A DNA stretch of 64,000 bases from contig OZ018411.1 in NCBI GenBank assembly GCA_963969595.1, forward strand, positions 4,342,501-4,406,500, written 5' to 3'. Of this stretch, positions 47,801 to 59,859 are shown in pieces. Under the pieces are notes generated by a model. The model did not search any database. It was given only the letters and a program-made list of their open reading frames with translations, and was not told where the DNA came from. Each line of letters begins with the position of its first letter. The first letter of the stretch is position 1. The position numbers were made by a program, and so were the translations under genes. This DNA comes from Neckera pumila. Its lineage: Eukaryota > Streptophyta > Bryopsida > Hypnales > Neckeraceae.

Positions 47801-50214
47801 CCCCATCAACATCAGTTCTGCAGTCGATCATAAGTGCACACATATTAACAATCATGCATTAAGTTAATTCCGAATTAAGATATGATCCCACAATTCACTC
47901 ACCTCAGGTTCATTTTATTAGCATTAATTAATGGCGCATGATCAGATCTATTTACATACCAGTCTTAGTTTTGAACTTCACAATTTTGACTTGAAACACA
48001 CTATGGTAACGAAAGGGACGACAAGCTAATAACGTCGATTTGGTTAATTACATTGGCAGTATTCCGGCCGATATTTTGGCATCTTTCAATTAAACGCATT
48101 TTGAAACACAAATCCATACTAGTTCTAGATTTTAGAGCTTTACTATGTCACTATTTTGGACGCCTAAAGTGACCATTAATTGTCATAGTTTACAATCCAC
48201 AAGCAGTTTCGAGTTAAGGGTGCCCATTTCGAAGTAAGATAGCCGCAACCATTATCAACCCTGCCTCAATATCAAGAATTTAAAAATCTGTACGAATGTT
48301 GAAAATAAGGAATCACGGGTTAGCACGGCAGAGGAAGTCATTAGGAGATTTCAGTCATTGGACATATGTCATTTTGTAAATCTAAGGTCATTCTTTGTTT
48401 TCATTAAAATGTTCTTTTCAAGATGCGTTGTGGACTTGTGTTTGCTTTACGGGCGCCCCTACTACCGGTAGTTAGATGAAATTCGGAATTGAATATTCTT
48501 GGGCTGAAAATCTCTACCTACTTCCACTTCAGCTTCTATTCTATTTCATTGTTAAAACAGCACTTTTTATGTTTCTTCTTTTTTTTTTTTTTTGGCACAA
48601 ATTAAAGAATCAATTGCAAAGTTAAAAAGAGAACAAACCAACCACACAGACCAATTACGGACGCGGGCTGCGGGACACTAAGGACCGCGAGACTAGCAAG
48701 ACAATGACGCTTCCAAGTAACTACCGGCAAGTCCAAGTCTTCACGACAGCAAATGACACCTGACAAGCAAGACAATGGCGCTTCCAAGTTCTTAAGCTAG
48801 AGCAGCCCCACTCCAACACTGGGAAGCAACACTTCAAATGTTCTGCACCATTGATCTTCTTAAGAGTCTTTCACAACGAGAGCAAATGACATCAAAGTTG
48901 GACCTTGCTGTTCAAAACACATTTTATCCTTCATCCAAATTCCAGACAGTTTTCCTTCATTGCAATAACTGCTTCCTATGGTGCTCATACCTTGATTAAG
49001 CCAGTACTTAGAAAAATGCGTGAATAATTATGAGCTCGATCAGCAGCTGCAGCAAATTCAGATTTACAGCTGGTGCAGGAAATAATAAATGATTCGAACT
49101 TTCGAAGTCGACTAACGAAGTGCTTTCTTGCTGAATTTTAATATTAACTTTAATTCGTACCCTTGAACTTACAGATCCACGAAACAGGCCCTTACAAGCC
49201 GGACCTAGTAATTTATTTTTCATAGGTGGAGACGTACTGATATGATTACAATTGTGCGCAGACTGATGAGCACGTCAGAACTGCAGTAACCACCACTTTC
49301 AAAAGCAAAAAAACTGCAATTAATTACTCACCATCTTTCATTTTCTGTAAAGCCGCGTAGAGTGGTTTCCGCTTCGTTTCTTGTAAATACTACAACCACC
49401 AACCACCAACCACCACAACCGTTCCTCATCAATCAATTGAAAGATCTGAAAACTAGTCTCAAATAAATATTGTATTCTGTAATTATTTTTTTTTAGAAAA
49501 CGCCCCCACCGATGTACATGTTGCGCGCCAACGCAACGCAGGAAGTCAGTAAGATCGAGTTGTGGCCCTGAAGCACGTCGAATGGAACTAGGTGTTGCGG
49601 CAAATTTGCCGTACGCTAACATAGCTAGCTGTCCCTAGCTGTACTGATATAATAAAATTAGTTAAGAAGAGATATCCAAAAAGGAAACTTGGACAAATGT
49701 TCTTTTGAGTCCCAATTCCATTTCTAGTGCATGATTGTATCCTATTCTGATCAATCATCACTGCACATTGACTGCTGATTTCTTCTAAATTTCCATCGAT
49801 GGATTACTCCTGTGAAACTTGCAAGTTCAATCAATGTAACAAGATCAAACTGGATTGATCGATGGCCAGTGAGTACTTTGGGATGCACTGATCACAAGCC
49901 TCAGGAGTACGTCTTGGCTGGAACCAGCTTCGATCCCCACATTTTCTCAAAGAAAATACGACTCGAAATTTATCACAGGAATGTGCAAAATTTACAAATC
50001 GGAGACAACTAAAGGAAGACAACTTCAAGGTAAGGTAGCCAGAAGTAAGTAGCAGAAATAAACCAGAAGCGGGATGTACACGTACATAGCCAAGGGAATT
50101 GATCAATCGTTCCACTGCAATCGAGATGAGCACGAAGAAGGCGGCTACGGAGGCCAGCGCCCATGTTGGCGTGTACTCTAGGGTTCTCGCGCCCGGGTCC
50201 TCGCTGACCGCCAT
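41896..50214 (-). CDS. MLO: MLO-family seven-transmembrane protein (15 exons)
   Basis: Plasma-membrane seven-pass protein with a calmodulin-binding tail; the family acts in powdery mildew susceptibility, root and reproductive signalling. Exons: 50214-50086, 49389-49332, 47817-47603, 47230-47114, 46360-46291, 46081-45987, 45620-45552, 45429-45344, 44910-44861, 44733-44693, 44433-44227, 43776-43706, 43281-43221, 43089-42827 and 42124-41896. All phases agree, giving 586 residues. Key blocks are [12 protein letters not shown] and VERLINSLG, then [16 protein letters not shown] and [13 protein letters not shown]. They continue with [60 protein letters not shown] and [17 protein letters not shown]. 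The calmodulin-binding helix is near [15 protein letters not shown]. The C-terminus reads SRPETP...SSHGSDPP. The first Met is MAVSEDPG. The last junction is the weakest: its acceptor lies in a GAC repeat without a pyrimidine tract. A fold-back element sits in the intron at 46641. Confidence 0.94.
46641..46738. mobile_element. 98-bp fold-back element in an MLO intron
   Basis: The arms GTGGACAAGTGCTGCTCAGG and the complement of CTAAGCAGCACTCCAC pair, extending through AGGAGACA/TGTCTCCT, around a loop of about 45 bases. It has the size and form of a minute MITE. It lies between exons 4 and 5 of MLO. Confidence 0.6.
48691..48791. repeat. Short direct duplication in MLO intron 2
   Basis: GCAAGACAATGRCGCTTCCA occurs twice, about 73 bases apart (near 48697 and 48770). 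A long poly-T run (about 20) lies about 100 bases to the left at 48575-48595. Read on the minus strand this is a poly-A stretch, so an old retroposed fragment is conceivable but unproven. Confidence 0.6.
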
Positions 50215-52937
50215 ATCCTCCTTAAATAAGACCAATACGTCGTCTGCAATTCAGGATTGCTTGCACTTCTCGGGACACTTCTATAGGCCGCTTGAGCCTC
50301 AAATCGGCCTCAAATCGGTTCAAAATTGCTCTAACTTGCTCCTACGCCTCTTATTCCAAACGTCAATCCTCACTCCAGTACAACCAATCTACTTCAATCT
50401 AGACAAACTCGAGGCAGGCTCCCTTACTGACTGCAACACTCACTGTTGGTTAATATCAACTGCACTCAATCCTCGTCTAAATTCGAATTCGTGCACTAGC
50501 TATAACTCTGGAAGCTTTTCAGGTTCTCAGTCCAGAAGATCTTTCAAGCTCGCTTTCAAAGTGCAGTGAGTACGTTCCTGGGATCGAGCCAAGACAGATG
50601 AAGCGACAATGAGAAAGCGAACTAAAGCTCCATCAATGGCATCTCAGTACTGACATGTCGAGCTGCTGGAGTGTATATGTCTTGTACTGCAGGAGGGGCT
50701 ATTGGCTGGGCTGGGCTTCAATCCCTTAATCGCCTCTTAATCCAAAAATGAGTTTGATCAATGAGTCGATCCCGGACCACTGCAACTCCCAAAGGGTGGC
50801 AAGTACGAACTAGTCAAAATCTTCATTTCCTGAGCATCGTTAGAAAAACGCACACAAGGTCGTATGCACCGGCCTGGTACGTATGATTCATGTTGTCTAA
50901 ACTTGCCAGCCCAACAGGCTAGGCTCCATGATGCACGTATCCGTCTGAGCACTTTCATGTGCAACGACGTTAACGTTCAGTTTCCATGGACTGGGCTTCG
51001 TCCGTACTAGCGAACCCCAGTCATCGAGGACGCTGGCCGGCGGCTGATACTCGCATTTCCTGCTAACAAAATTTCTTGCCCTGCAAGTTTTTCATTAGAC
51101 AGGCTACAATATTATCTAGATTAGGGTTTAGGGATGGACATATGTCGCGAATTAGAGACTAATAACTGCCTGGCGAATCAACAAATCATTAGTCCTAACA
51201 CATGCCTGAGTTCACTTGATCACGTACCAAGTCTACCCAACATCTCAAATCAACAAAGTATTGGAACTGAAGTTGATTGGTTCCAATTTTCCAAACCATG
51301 AGCACCCTGCCAGCACAAGGGTGGGGCCAATAGAAGTCCACGCGAGGACCACTGTCAAAAAGAGCTGAAAGCGAGGGTTTCAAAGTGCTCCCTCAGACAA
51401 CGCAACCGGCGTATGTTCCTATGAACTTGCACGAGTCTACATACATGAGCCTGAATATATTAAAATCCAGAAATTGAAACTTTTTGGGGCTCATGTGAAA
51501 ACAAGCTCGAACACTGAAAAGCACAACACAGCACCGTCCTGAAGACGGTCTGAACTCCTACCTCGTGAGATTAATTAAATCCATTGATTTCAAAGGGTTT
51601 TTCAACACACCGATTCCAACGGTGATTAGATGTTCCACGTTTCCTGCAGGTTTTCTAGGGATGGGCGGTTATTTGAGCTCATCCTCTGGAGTCCCAACAA
51701 CACTCCCACATCGGAATTGGTTTTTTCTGTACTGTAAGCTTACATGTGGACAGCAGCGCATGATTGTTCGTCAGGAGTGGAGACTAAATGTGGGTGCAAA
51801 TGGAGCTCGAAAAAAGCTTCAGTTTGTGCTGGTGTACTGTTTTAATTTACAAACTGAACATTTATACAGTATGACCACTGTAGACATCTTTCTGCACATC
51901 TGTGATCTGTCTGTCTGATTTCTAATTCTGCGGTCCCTCGTGCGTGTCAGGCAAGTGAAGCAACCCACTCTCGCCAGTCCCGTCTCAAGCAGCTGCCTAG
52001 GTAAGTTACGGCTCTTCTTCTTCTTCTTCTGCCGTGCAGAGGGACAGGCAGGTTCATCACCAGGCTTGCTGGGATTTTTTGTTTTCAAAACTCCAAGCAG
52101 TTTGTTTTCAGAATTCCAAGCAGTTTGTTTTGTTTTGTTTCACATTTATTTTAGGCAGTGCAGAATGCTATTATTTTCCCTGAGGTGATGAAGCTGTTTA
52201 CATCTAGCTATACATATGGATGAAACCTGCAAATGTGGACGAAAACATACATACTCATCCAAAGTGTTACTTTAGGCAATGCCAAATGCTAGTTTCTCTC
52301 GGGTGATGAAGCTGTTTACATCTATAGACATGGATGAACCTTGCAAAAATGTGGATGACAACATAAATATTCATCCAAAGTGCGTGCATTCATCCCCAGA
52401 AAACAGTATCATCCTAAAGTATTGTAGCATTCATAATCTCATCCAGTTGGAAAGAGGGTAATATATCATCAAATATTCTCTCAAAAAATCTGGATTGCTT
52501 TGGAGTGAAACATTGCTAAAAAAAACTTGATTCAGAGGTAGGGTAACATCAGCTGATCAGCTACTAGGGTGCACAAAATCTATTCTTATTGTAAAAAGTG
52601 TTGACTTCTCTAACTCAAAGATACATATTGAAAGTTTCAATGCATCCATGGTGAACAACTCAGGGTAGGGTTGATTCTAGAATACTTTTATTCCAACTTC
52701 TAAATTTTGTAACCAATCAATAAGAGTCCAAAAAATATGAATCAAAGTGTGTTAAATGTAACTTCTTATCATTCAAGAAAAATTGCTGAAAATGTTTTGA
52801 CATGTGCAAATTTTCTTAAAACCTAAATGAGTGCATAAAAGTACACTTTATGAACACCCACCTTAATTTGCAATCTTGATTGGAGTGATGAACTTATAGA
52901 TGAACATATTTGTATTTATAACTATATTGATCATTAA
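50215..52937. other. Upstream region of MLO and adjacent intergenic DNA
   Basis: The MLO promoter should lie just above 50214. A telobox-like motif (AGGGTTTAGGG) is at about 51124. An open frame at 51565-51918 has no recognisable motif. A tandem duplication is at 52150-52385. No gene was identified. Confidence 0.5.
52150..52385. repeat. Tandem duplication of about 120 bp
   Basis: Two head-to-tail copies share TTTAGGCARTGC, GATGAAGCTGTTTACATCT, CATGGATGAA-like sequence and CATCCAAAGTG. The second copy begins near 52271. Confidence 0.8.
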
Positions 52938-53868
52938 CCCCTAAAGGATCAACATACATTTTTTGGCCGTCTAGAAATTTTTGGCAAGTACGTGTGACTA
53001 GAGATATCCATATTTGAGGCTGAAATTTTAATAGAAGGTGGGGACAAGGAATATCTTCATGTGTACCAAGTTTCATGACATTTTGAAATACGAGTCAAAA
53101 GTTGTGACCTAATATGTTACTTTTTTTCGTAACTGGGCAATTTGGGCAGATAAGAAAAAATCATTTTTTCCGGAATTTTTTTTTAAAATTGGTTCCCTAC
53201 ATTTATATATAATTAAAAAGCTTTGAGTCATTCCATTTCAATCAATGAGTCAAAGTTATGAGGGTTTCTAGTTTGTGTGTAGTTATGGATTGACAGGATT
53301 GTCTACTCTAAAAAAAACTTTAAAGTCGTTTATTTAATTCAATTTTCAATATTTTTGGAAAAAAATAAAATCCTAGGATGTAGATTGATTATTACAACAT
53401 TACAACCGTTGGGATTGGCATTTTCAAATTCCATAATTAAATTTTTAACAATTTAGTATTTTGAATCATTTTCTACTTCTTTCTACTTACTATTTTTTTC
53501 CTATATGTTGCACAATTCCAAATAATGTGAAATTTTTCAAGCATATAGACAACTTGTTTAGGAAATTGAAGTCAAAGAAGCACCACCTTTATCGGCATTT
53601 TTCCATTGAAAAGTGAGCTTGCAAAGTGCAGCTGCCCGATTTTTTGCAAGATTGAAAAAAATGGTTTTCAAGATTTTGAATGCTTATATCTTATGATCCA
53701 CTTGGTGGAATTTTCTGAAATTTTTACCACATGTTTTCAAAATATCATACTACAAGATCCTATGGTTACATGTGTCAAAAATTGTTTTTTTCCAGAAATT
53801 TGGTAGTTGTATTAAAATGGCAGTTTTGGAGCATTTTTGGTGATTACATAGTCATAAAACTTTAGGGT
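52938..53868 (+). mobile_element. TTAA-flanked TIR element, copy E (subfamily 1)
   Basis: The left end is TTAA-CCCCTAAAGGATC, and the right end is AACTTTAGGGT-TTAA. The body is 931 bp and strongly similar to copy D. It contains the uninterrupted ACCTAATATG site that is split by a MITE in copy D. Non-coding. Confidence 0.82.
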
Positions 53869-54699
53869 TTAAGGATGAAATGTAACAATCATTCATTATT
53901 CATCCCAATACACATTTGTTCAAATGTACAGACATTCATCCAAATGTAGTGATATCATTCTATTTAGGAAATTTTTTTAACAAATAGTGACGACTTCATT
54001 TATTCAAAAATGGCTTATGATTTCACAAAATTCTAATATTTTTTCAACATTGCAATGATGCAATCTCATGCAACTCAACATAGAATCTTTTCAAATTAAA
54101 GTCGTATATAACCTTCTTGAAGCTATTACTATTGTTTAATCTTAGACCCTGAGGGGCTTGTTTTTTAGAGAGTCTTCATGAAAACTTTTTCCAATACTCA
54201 ACTACCTGTGATTTCTTTGAACTTGTTGATATCATTATCTTTGTCTTCACAAAGTGCATCTTTTAATCTAACTCTTGGATTTGAATCACAGATTGAACTT
54301 GTAGTTAATGCATAGGAAAGTTTGATTATTTTTTTGAATAATAGATTTGACAGTGCCCATGGCCTTGAGGAGGGTGGAAGCTCATCATTGATTGGTCATT
54401 TAAACAAAATGCATGATGCCCATATAAGAAAAAATTTGAAATCCAAATGTGGGCAGCCTTCCTAAGACCTCAAATGTCTTTTGAGGATTAAATTTGTCTG
54501 TGTTCACAAGTTTGTATATTAGACTTGCCTTTTATTGTATCCTACGATTGGATCTAATCGATCATGAATTCAATTTTTTGGGCAAAAGAGTGACAAGTGT
54601 ATATTAACATTATGTGATAGATAGAACCCTTTTGAAATGTGATGGAGAATTGAATTTAAACACTAAAGCCACTTCCATAAAAAGAATGATTACAAGAAG

Positions 54700-55325
54700 A
54701 TCTACAACTAGTCCACTTGGTCACATAGATCTTTTAATTGGTAAACTTTTTCATTGATTTTTTTAAAATATAATTTTTATTATTTAGAAAATTATTAAGA
54801 TAGAAGGAAAAACTAATTTGTTGATAGCTCTACTTGAGATGGAATTGAAATATACTAGTTCTAAAAGTGAGATTGTTCTAGAAAGCCTTAGCAAACAAAA
54901 CCATGAACAAATTCATTTATTGAAAAATTGTTAAAATTTCGTTCATAAATGGCCCAATACATTATTTTTTCAAGAATTTGCTAAGCTTGCCATTGCCCAC
55001 AAAACACGAAGTTTCATAACTTTCACATCACTTATCCAAATGATTGGAATGAATCAAACCTTTACAAATAGACAAAAATACAATCTATAAAAATTTTAAA
55101 AATTAATTATTTCAACTTTTGGGGTTTATTTTGCTACCCACCCTCGCCTATTTTGGGCTTATTATGGCATAACTTCTGTTCTCCAATACCTATTGAAATA
55201 AAAATTAATATTTCCAAAAGACTTATTAATTTTTCTATCTTGGAAAAAAGCTACAAAATTTTTTGTCAAAAATTAAGATTACAAGTAGCTGCCCAATCCT
55301 TCAAGAGTCCCTGAGAGTTTAGGGG
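54700..55325 (+). mobile_element. TTAA-flanked TIR element, copy F (right part, subfamily 2)
   Basis: It ends AGAGTTTAGGGG-TTAA and aligns with the right two thirds of copy G, for example around GATGGAATTGAA and GAGATTGTTCTAG. A clear left TIR was not found (a degraded CTTAGACCCTGAGGGG lies near 54141), so the start is approximate. Confidence 0.6.
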
Positions 55326-55690
55326 TTAAAAATGAAATTTTGTAGTGATGCTAGTTCTCCCTGCCCCTCTTCCTGCAACCCCACAATCCTCTCATTATTC
55401 CAAGGACATTTTGTGTTTCGGCAGTGAGTATTGAAGGTAATTTGTGCATCAACGTTAAATTCTTGGTGAATTTTCACTACAAACTTTTGTTTCTTGGATT
55501 AGGTTGTATACTAGAAAAACAGGACTTTGGAGGATAAAATCATCTAAAAAACCTCCAAGAAATATTAAATTTATCAAATTTTGGATGAAGTTTATTAATA
55601 TGAGATAATGATATGGATGAAAGTGCATATGAAGTAGATGAATGTCAAAAAAAGGGATGATTGTTCTGCCAAACCTTAAGTACAGTTTAG

Positions 55691-56019
55691 GCATTAGAGA
55701 AAAAATCAACCCTCCGGAGGGTTGCTCCATAAACCCCTTTAGACCCTAAAATTTTGTTTATCGGGTTTGAAAAATATTATTTTTTCCCCTATTTCCACGC
55801 AACTGAAACTACTGTGACAGAGACGCATGAACCCAGATTTAGGAATAAAAATTATTAAAAAATAAAAGTAAAATCTGCGCAATCTGATTGCTGCAGCGAG
55901 CAATCATATACTCAGATTGCTCACCGGAGGTACTTTTCTAGGTTGATAGGACAAGCTTAAAATAGAGTGGCATGTCAACTTGGAGCAGTCCTCCGAAGGG
56001 CTAATTTTTGCTCTAATAG
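55691..56019 (+). mobile_element. CATTAGAG-end MITE, copy 2
   Basis: The left end is GCATTAGAGAAAAAATCAAC with CCTCCGGAGG just inside. The right end, as complement, is CTATTAGAGCAAAAATTAG with CCCTTCGGAGG. The interior CCCCTATTTCC block and GGCATGTCAACTTGG match copies 1 and 3. Confidence 0.75.
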
Positions 56020-56544
56020 GTGCAGCACTATAGCTGTGCAGGTCATGTAAGTCCCTCATTCTACCAAAATGGAAAAGATAATTTAACCCTTAAATGATGC
56101 TGCAATCGTTTTTCAGCCAATGAATGACAAAGAATCTTTCTATGTAGGACAAAAATGCAAAAAGAGGAGATCATGCACACAAGTTTGACCTCCAATGAGC
56201 TTTTTTTTAAAATTTATTTCTTAAGTAGAGGATGCCTCACACAGTACCAAAAGGGGTGATTCCACGTGTCACCATTTAGGCGTTGCTGTACATCGATCCT
56301 CTGGCTGAGTGGCTGTTCTAAGCTCCCGTCCTGTCTCCCTTTTTCATTAAAGTCTGCTTGCGATTGTTGGTGGCTGTGTCTCGAGAGGCACCTGCTTTTG
56401 TTCCTATTTTCCACGTTCCGACAATGCCAGACCCCTCCAAGTCCTCTTCGTGATTGGTGTCTTGGTCCTCATTTTCCAAGTTTAGGAAAACGACCTCCTT
56501 CTCAGTCTGTCCAATAACGACATAAGAGCATCCTCATTAATATG

Positions 56545-56675
56545 GATTGTCACGCTTTTCTCCTCATTCTCAATCTTCTGAGAATGAGGATGTGACACTC
56601 TCTCCTTGAATTGCAAAATTAGAGAGGATTCATTCTCAATCTTTTGAGAATGAGAACGTGACACTTTCTCCTTAA
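56545..56675. repeat. Two successive hairpins of the same sequence
   Basis: CATTCTCAATCTTCTGAGAATG and its near copy with CTTTTGAG each fold on themselves and are followed by a GTGACACT(C/T)TCTCCTT block. The pair abuts the left TTAA of element G. Confidence 0.7.
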
Positions 56676-57599
56676 CCCCTAGAAGACCACTAGGTGATTT
56701 TCCTATCAAAAAACATTCAAAACTGTCATTTCTATTGCAAAGAGAAAAGAGCTTTAAAAATTGTTTTTTCTTGCATATCCAACTTTAAGATTTTATACTT
56801 GACTAGTATATGAATATGTGGAAGAAGTTTCAGAAACTTTGACCATGTAGATTGCAAGATGTATGCATTTAAAGTGAAGAAAACAAGTTATTTTGCACCT
56901 TGCTTGACTAGATTTTTTGGCTTTGAGTCTTTTTAGTTCAACTTTTGCACTACAGACTTTGATTTTGTACTTATTTATGTTAAGTAGTTGAATCAAGAAT
57001 CTCCCAAAAAAGTTTAGGATAAAAATCATTTAATTTTCACTCATTAAAAAAGTTGTTAAATAGAGGTGGGTTCAAGACTGAAGAAAAAACTAAATTGTTT
57101 ATAGCTTGTAGATGGAATTGAATTGCAATAATCCCAACGGTGAGATTGTTCTAGTAAGAAAATCCAACCTTGTCTAACAAATTTTTTTGAAAAATTCTAA
57201 AAATTGCATTGAAAACGAATTCTACAAGTTATTTTTTTGAGAAGATGCTTAAATTGCCCGAAAAACTAAGATTGTCCATAACTTTCTCATATTTAGTCCA
57301 AATTGAATGAAACAAAGCTTCACATGTAGACAAAAATATAATCTTTGAGTAAAAAAAATTGAATAAGGATTATTTTGACTTTTTGTGATTTTTTTTGTGC
57401 TGCCCGCCGAATTCCAATTTTGCTTATTGTGCCATAATTTTTGCTCCCGAGCATCAATGAAAATAAAAATTATATATTCACAAAGCTCTCACAAAAATAC
57501 ACAACCTCAAAAATCCCAAAAACATCATTAAAAATTGAAGCAGTAGGAACCTGCCCGGACCTAAATTGTCCCCCGAGGGGACAAATGGTCCTTTAGGGG
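56676..57599 (+). mobile_element. TTAA-flanked TIR element, copy G (subfamily 2)
   Basis: The ends are TTAA-CCCCTAGAAGACC and GGTCCTTTAGGGG-TTAA, 924 bp apart. Just inside the right end is the palindrome TTGTCCCCCGAGGGGACAA. No transposase frame. Confidence 0.78.
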
Positions 57600-58329
57600 T
57601 TAAACTGCGGGGAACCCATTCTCTCACAGGTGAAGAATGGACGGGCATGAACCAATCATCTTCTATTCTCTCCATTTCTCACCATATCTCTCCAATCTCC
57701 ATTTCAAAAAAGGATGTCACACCTTCTTCATGGGGAAGAACTCTTATTGGGTCCTCTTTTCATTCCATATCTTTTCATGCTTTATAGAAGTTTTATTCTT
57801 GAGGCAGGTGTGCCAACTACTACCTAGAAAAATTGACTTGGGGAAAAAAACACTATTGGAAACAACCCATTCATGATCACCTCCCTATTTTGGCTATATA
57901 GGCTATTATCTTTTTGTGAATTTTGGTGAAGGAGGAGATTAATTATATTGCGGTTCCCGAGGCAGTTGTGGTGCATTATGATTGGCTACAAGTCTCTTGA
58001 TATTGCGACCAACCATTGGTGGATTTTGTTTTCAATCCATGGTCGAAAATAGCAAGCCTTGTATCACTAGTATGGGAGGAATAGAATTCCGCTAAAAAAT
58101 TTATGTTTTTTTGTTTTGTTTTGAATAAAAAAAATTTGAAAAATTATGGAACCTTTCCAAACTCTATTTTGCACATGAATAAATTTCCCCATTGAAGAAA
58201 CCCGCCCTGCAAGTATGTGTAATTGCTTCAGTGATCAAAAATAGGTTGCTTCCCTTAACTTTAGAACATTTAGTAGTTTGGCTTTATGCACACTTATTCC
58301 TTTATACACCTTGCTCATCACACGAAGCC

Positions 58330-58480
58330 TCTACTTGTCCACTTAGGAATGGCTTCCATGTGGAGTCAAGGCCAATGAAGCCCATCGATCAATGGTGGAA
58401 TGAAGACTCTAGAAAAATTGGACTCCCATTCTACCATTAATAGGTGGGCTTCATCAACCCCGATTCCACATAGAAGCCAA
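58330..58480. repeat. Fold-back repeat
   Basis: TGGCTTCCATGTGGAGTC on the left pairs with GATTCCACATAGAAGCCA on the right, about 100 bases apart. The inner sequence also pairs partly (GAAGCCCATC and GGTGGGCTTC). Near 58555-58575 it is followed by the GCATGCTATTGAATGTTAT end motif seen at 608-759, so it may be a relative of that element. Confidence 0.55.
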
Positions 58481-58657
58481 TCCCTAGCTACTAATGAAGT
58501 AGTTGTGGGTGTAGAATATTCTACAACATCTACTGTGGAGTCAAGACAATGACAATCAGCATGCTATTGAATGTTATATTTTGAATGATGTGAAATTACA
58601 ACTAAATCCTAAAATGTTGTGCTTATGACTAAGGAATTATTAATCAAATTCCTTCAT

Positions 58658-58711
58658 TATATATATATATTTGTTTGTGTGTGTGTATGTGTGTGTGTGC
58701 GCGCGCGCGTG
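58658..58711. repeat. Alternating purine-pyrimidine tract (AT, then GT, then GC)
   Basis: An (AT) run passes into (TG) and then (CG) dinucleotides, with only one or two breaks of alternation over about 54 bases. It is a compound microsatellite with clear left-handed (Z) DNA potential in the GT/GC part. Confidence 0.85.
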
Positions 58712-59859
58712 AGTATTCCCATATAGCAACTATATATGAATGAAATCTTTGTTTTTGTTTTCAAAGACAAGCATAACAATCTTAATTTTTAATTGCCTGG
58801 GGAATACTTTGGCATGCAAGAGTGGTTCCCAACAAAAAGCAAGTGGGCCTGTGGGGCAAGCAGCTATTATTTAAAATCTATTAAAATATGAAAAAAACAT
58901 ATCCCCTTCTTTTTCTAGGTTGAAGGGGAGAGTTGTCAAGAGAGTGGTGAAGAATGTTATGAATCACATTTCCTTTTACTTCACCAAAAAATAAGATTTT
59001 TTTGGTGATAATTTGAAAATTTCACCTTAAGTATAATTTAAAGTGAAGAACATTTTAGTGTAAGCAAAAGTTCCATGCCATTCTATAAATAGAATTTAAT
59101 AGACATAGAAAATATGCCCAAAGTTTACGTTTCCAATAAAATATCCAATGTTGGGAATTTTCAAATTTTTCAATTTAGAGTAGAAAAAAAGAGTAGATGG
59201 CCTTCATTTCATTGGTTGGTTTCAAATTTAATAAATATCATTTTTATGGAGAAAATTCAGATTTAGAACATAGAACAACAAATTCCCAAAATACATTAGA
59301 ATAGCATATTTTGTGATATGTATTTGCTGAATCTTTTTATGTAGAAAGGTCATAAAGACTTTGATGAGACAATTTCCAACACCATCCAAAGCAACTTGAA
59401 TTCATTCAAGCAACTGACAAGATAAAAATTGGATGAAAAATGTAATCATTTCACTATATTGTCCTTAAATCATCCAAACGCCTGATTTTGGTGTAAGCAA
59501 CTTTTAGAAGTTAATAGTGCTATTTGATTTGGAGAAAAATTTGAAACTTTAACCTTTAAGACATTAAGAATATAGACCTTTGAAGTTAAAGAAAAGAAGT
59601 CTTTTTCAACCATGTTTGATTGGATCCATAGACTTTGATTCTACCTATTGTGAGTCTTTTACACTACATAAAGTCTTTTTAATATATTTGTAGTGCATTC
59701 CATGTTAGTCACATATATGTTCAAATTTTGTAAGTAATCAAGAAGAATTTAGCAAAAGATCCCAAAGTTGTCCACACTTTAAGAAATACTATTGATCTTG
59801 GACATTTAATTGAAAAAATTATATATTTTTGTGAGGGGAACATTTCTACACTTACCCTC

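Noticed and set aside
48575..48700. Poly-T run read as the tail of a minus-strand retrogene or SINE
   Set aside because: No flanking target duplication and no internal Pol III boxes or recognisable parent gene.
51704..51714. CTCCCACATCG, close to the plant snRNA upstream element RTCCCACATCG
   Set aside because: No TATA box at the required spacing downstream and no U-snRNA or snoRNA sequence follows. The motif is also frequent in plant transposons.
51565..51918. 117-codon plus-strand open frame upstream of MLO
   Set aside because: No recognisable domain and no support from neighbouring exons.
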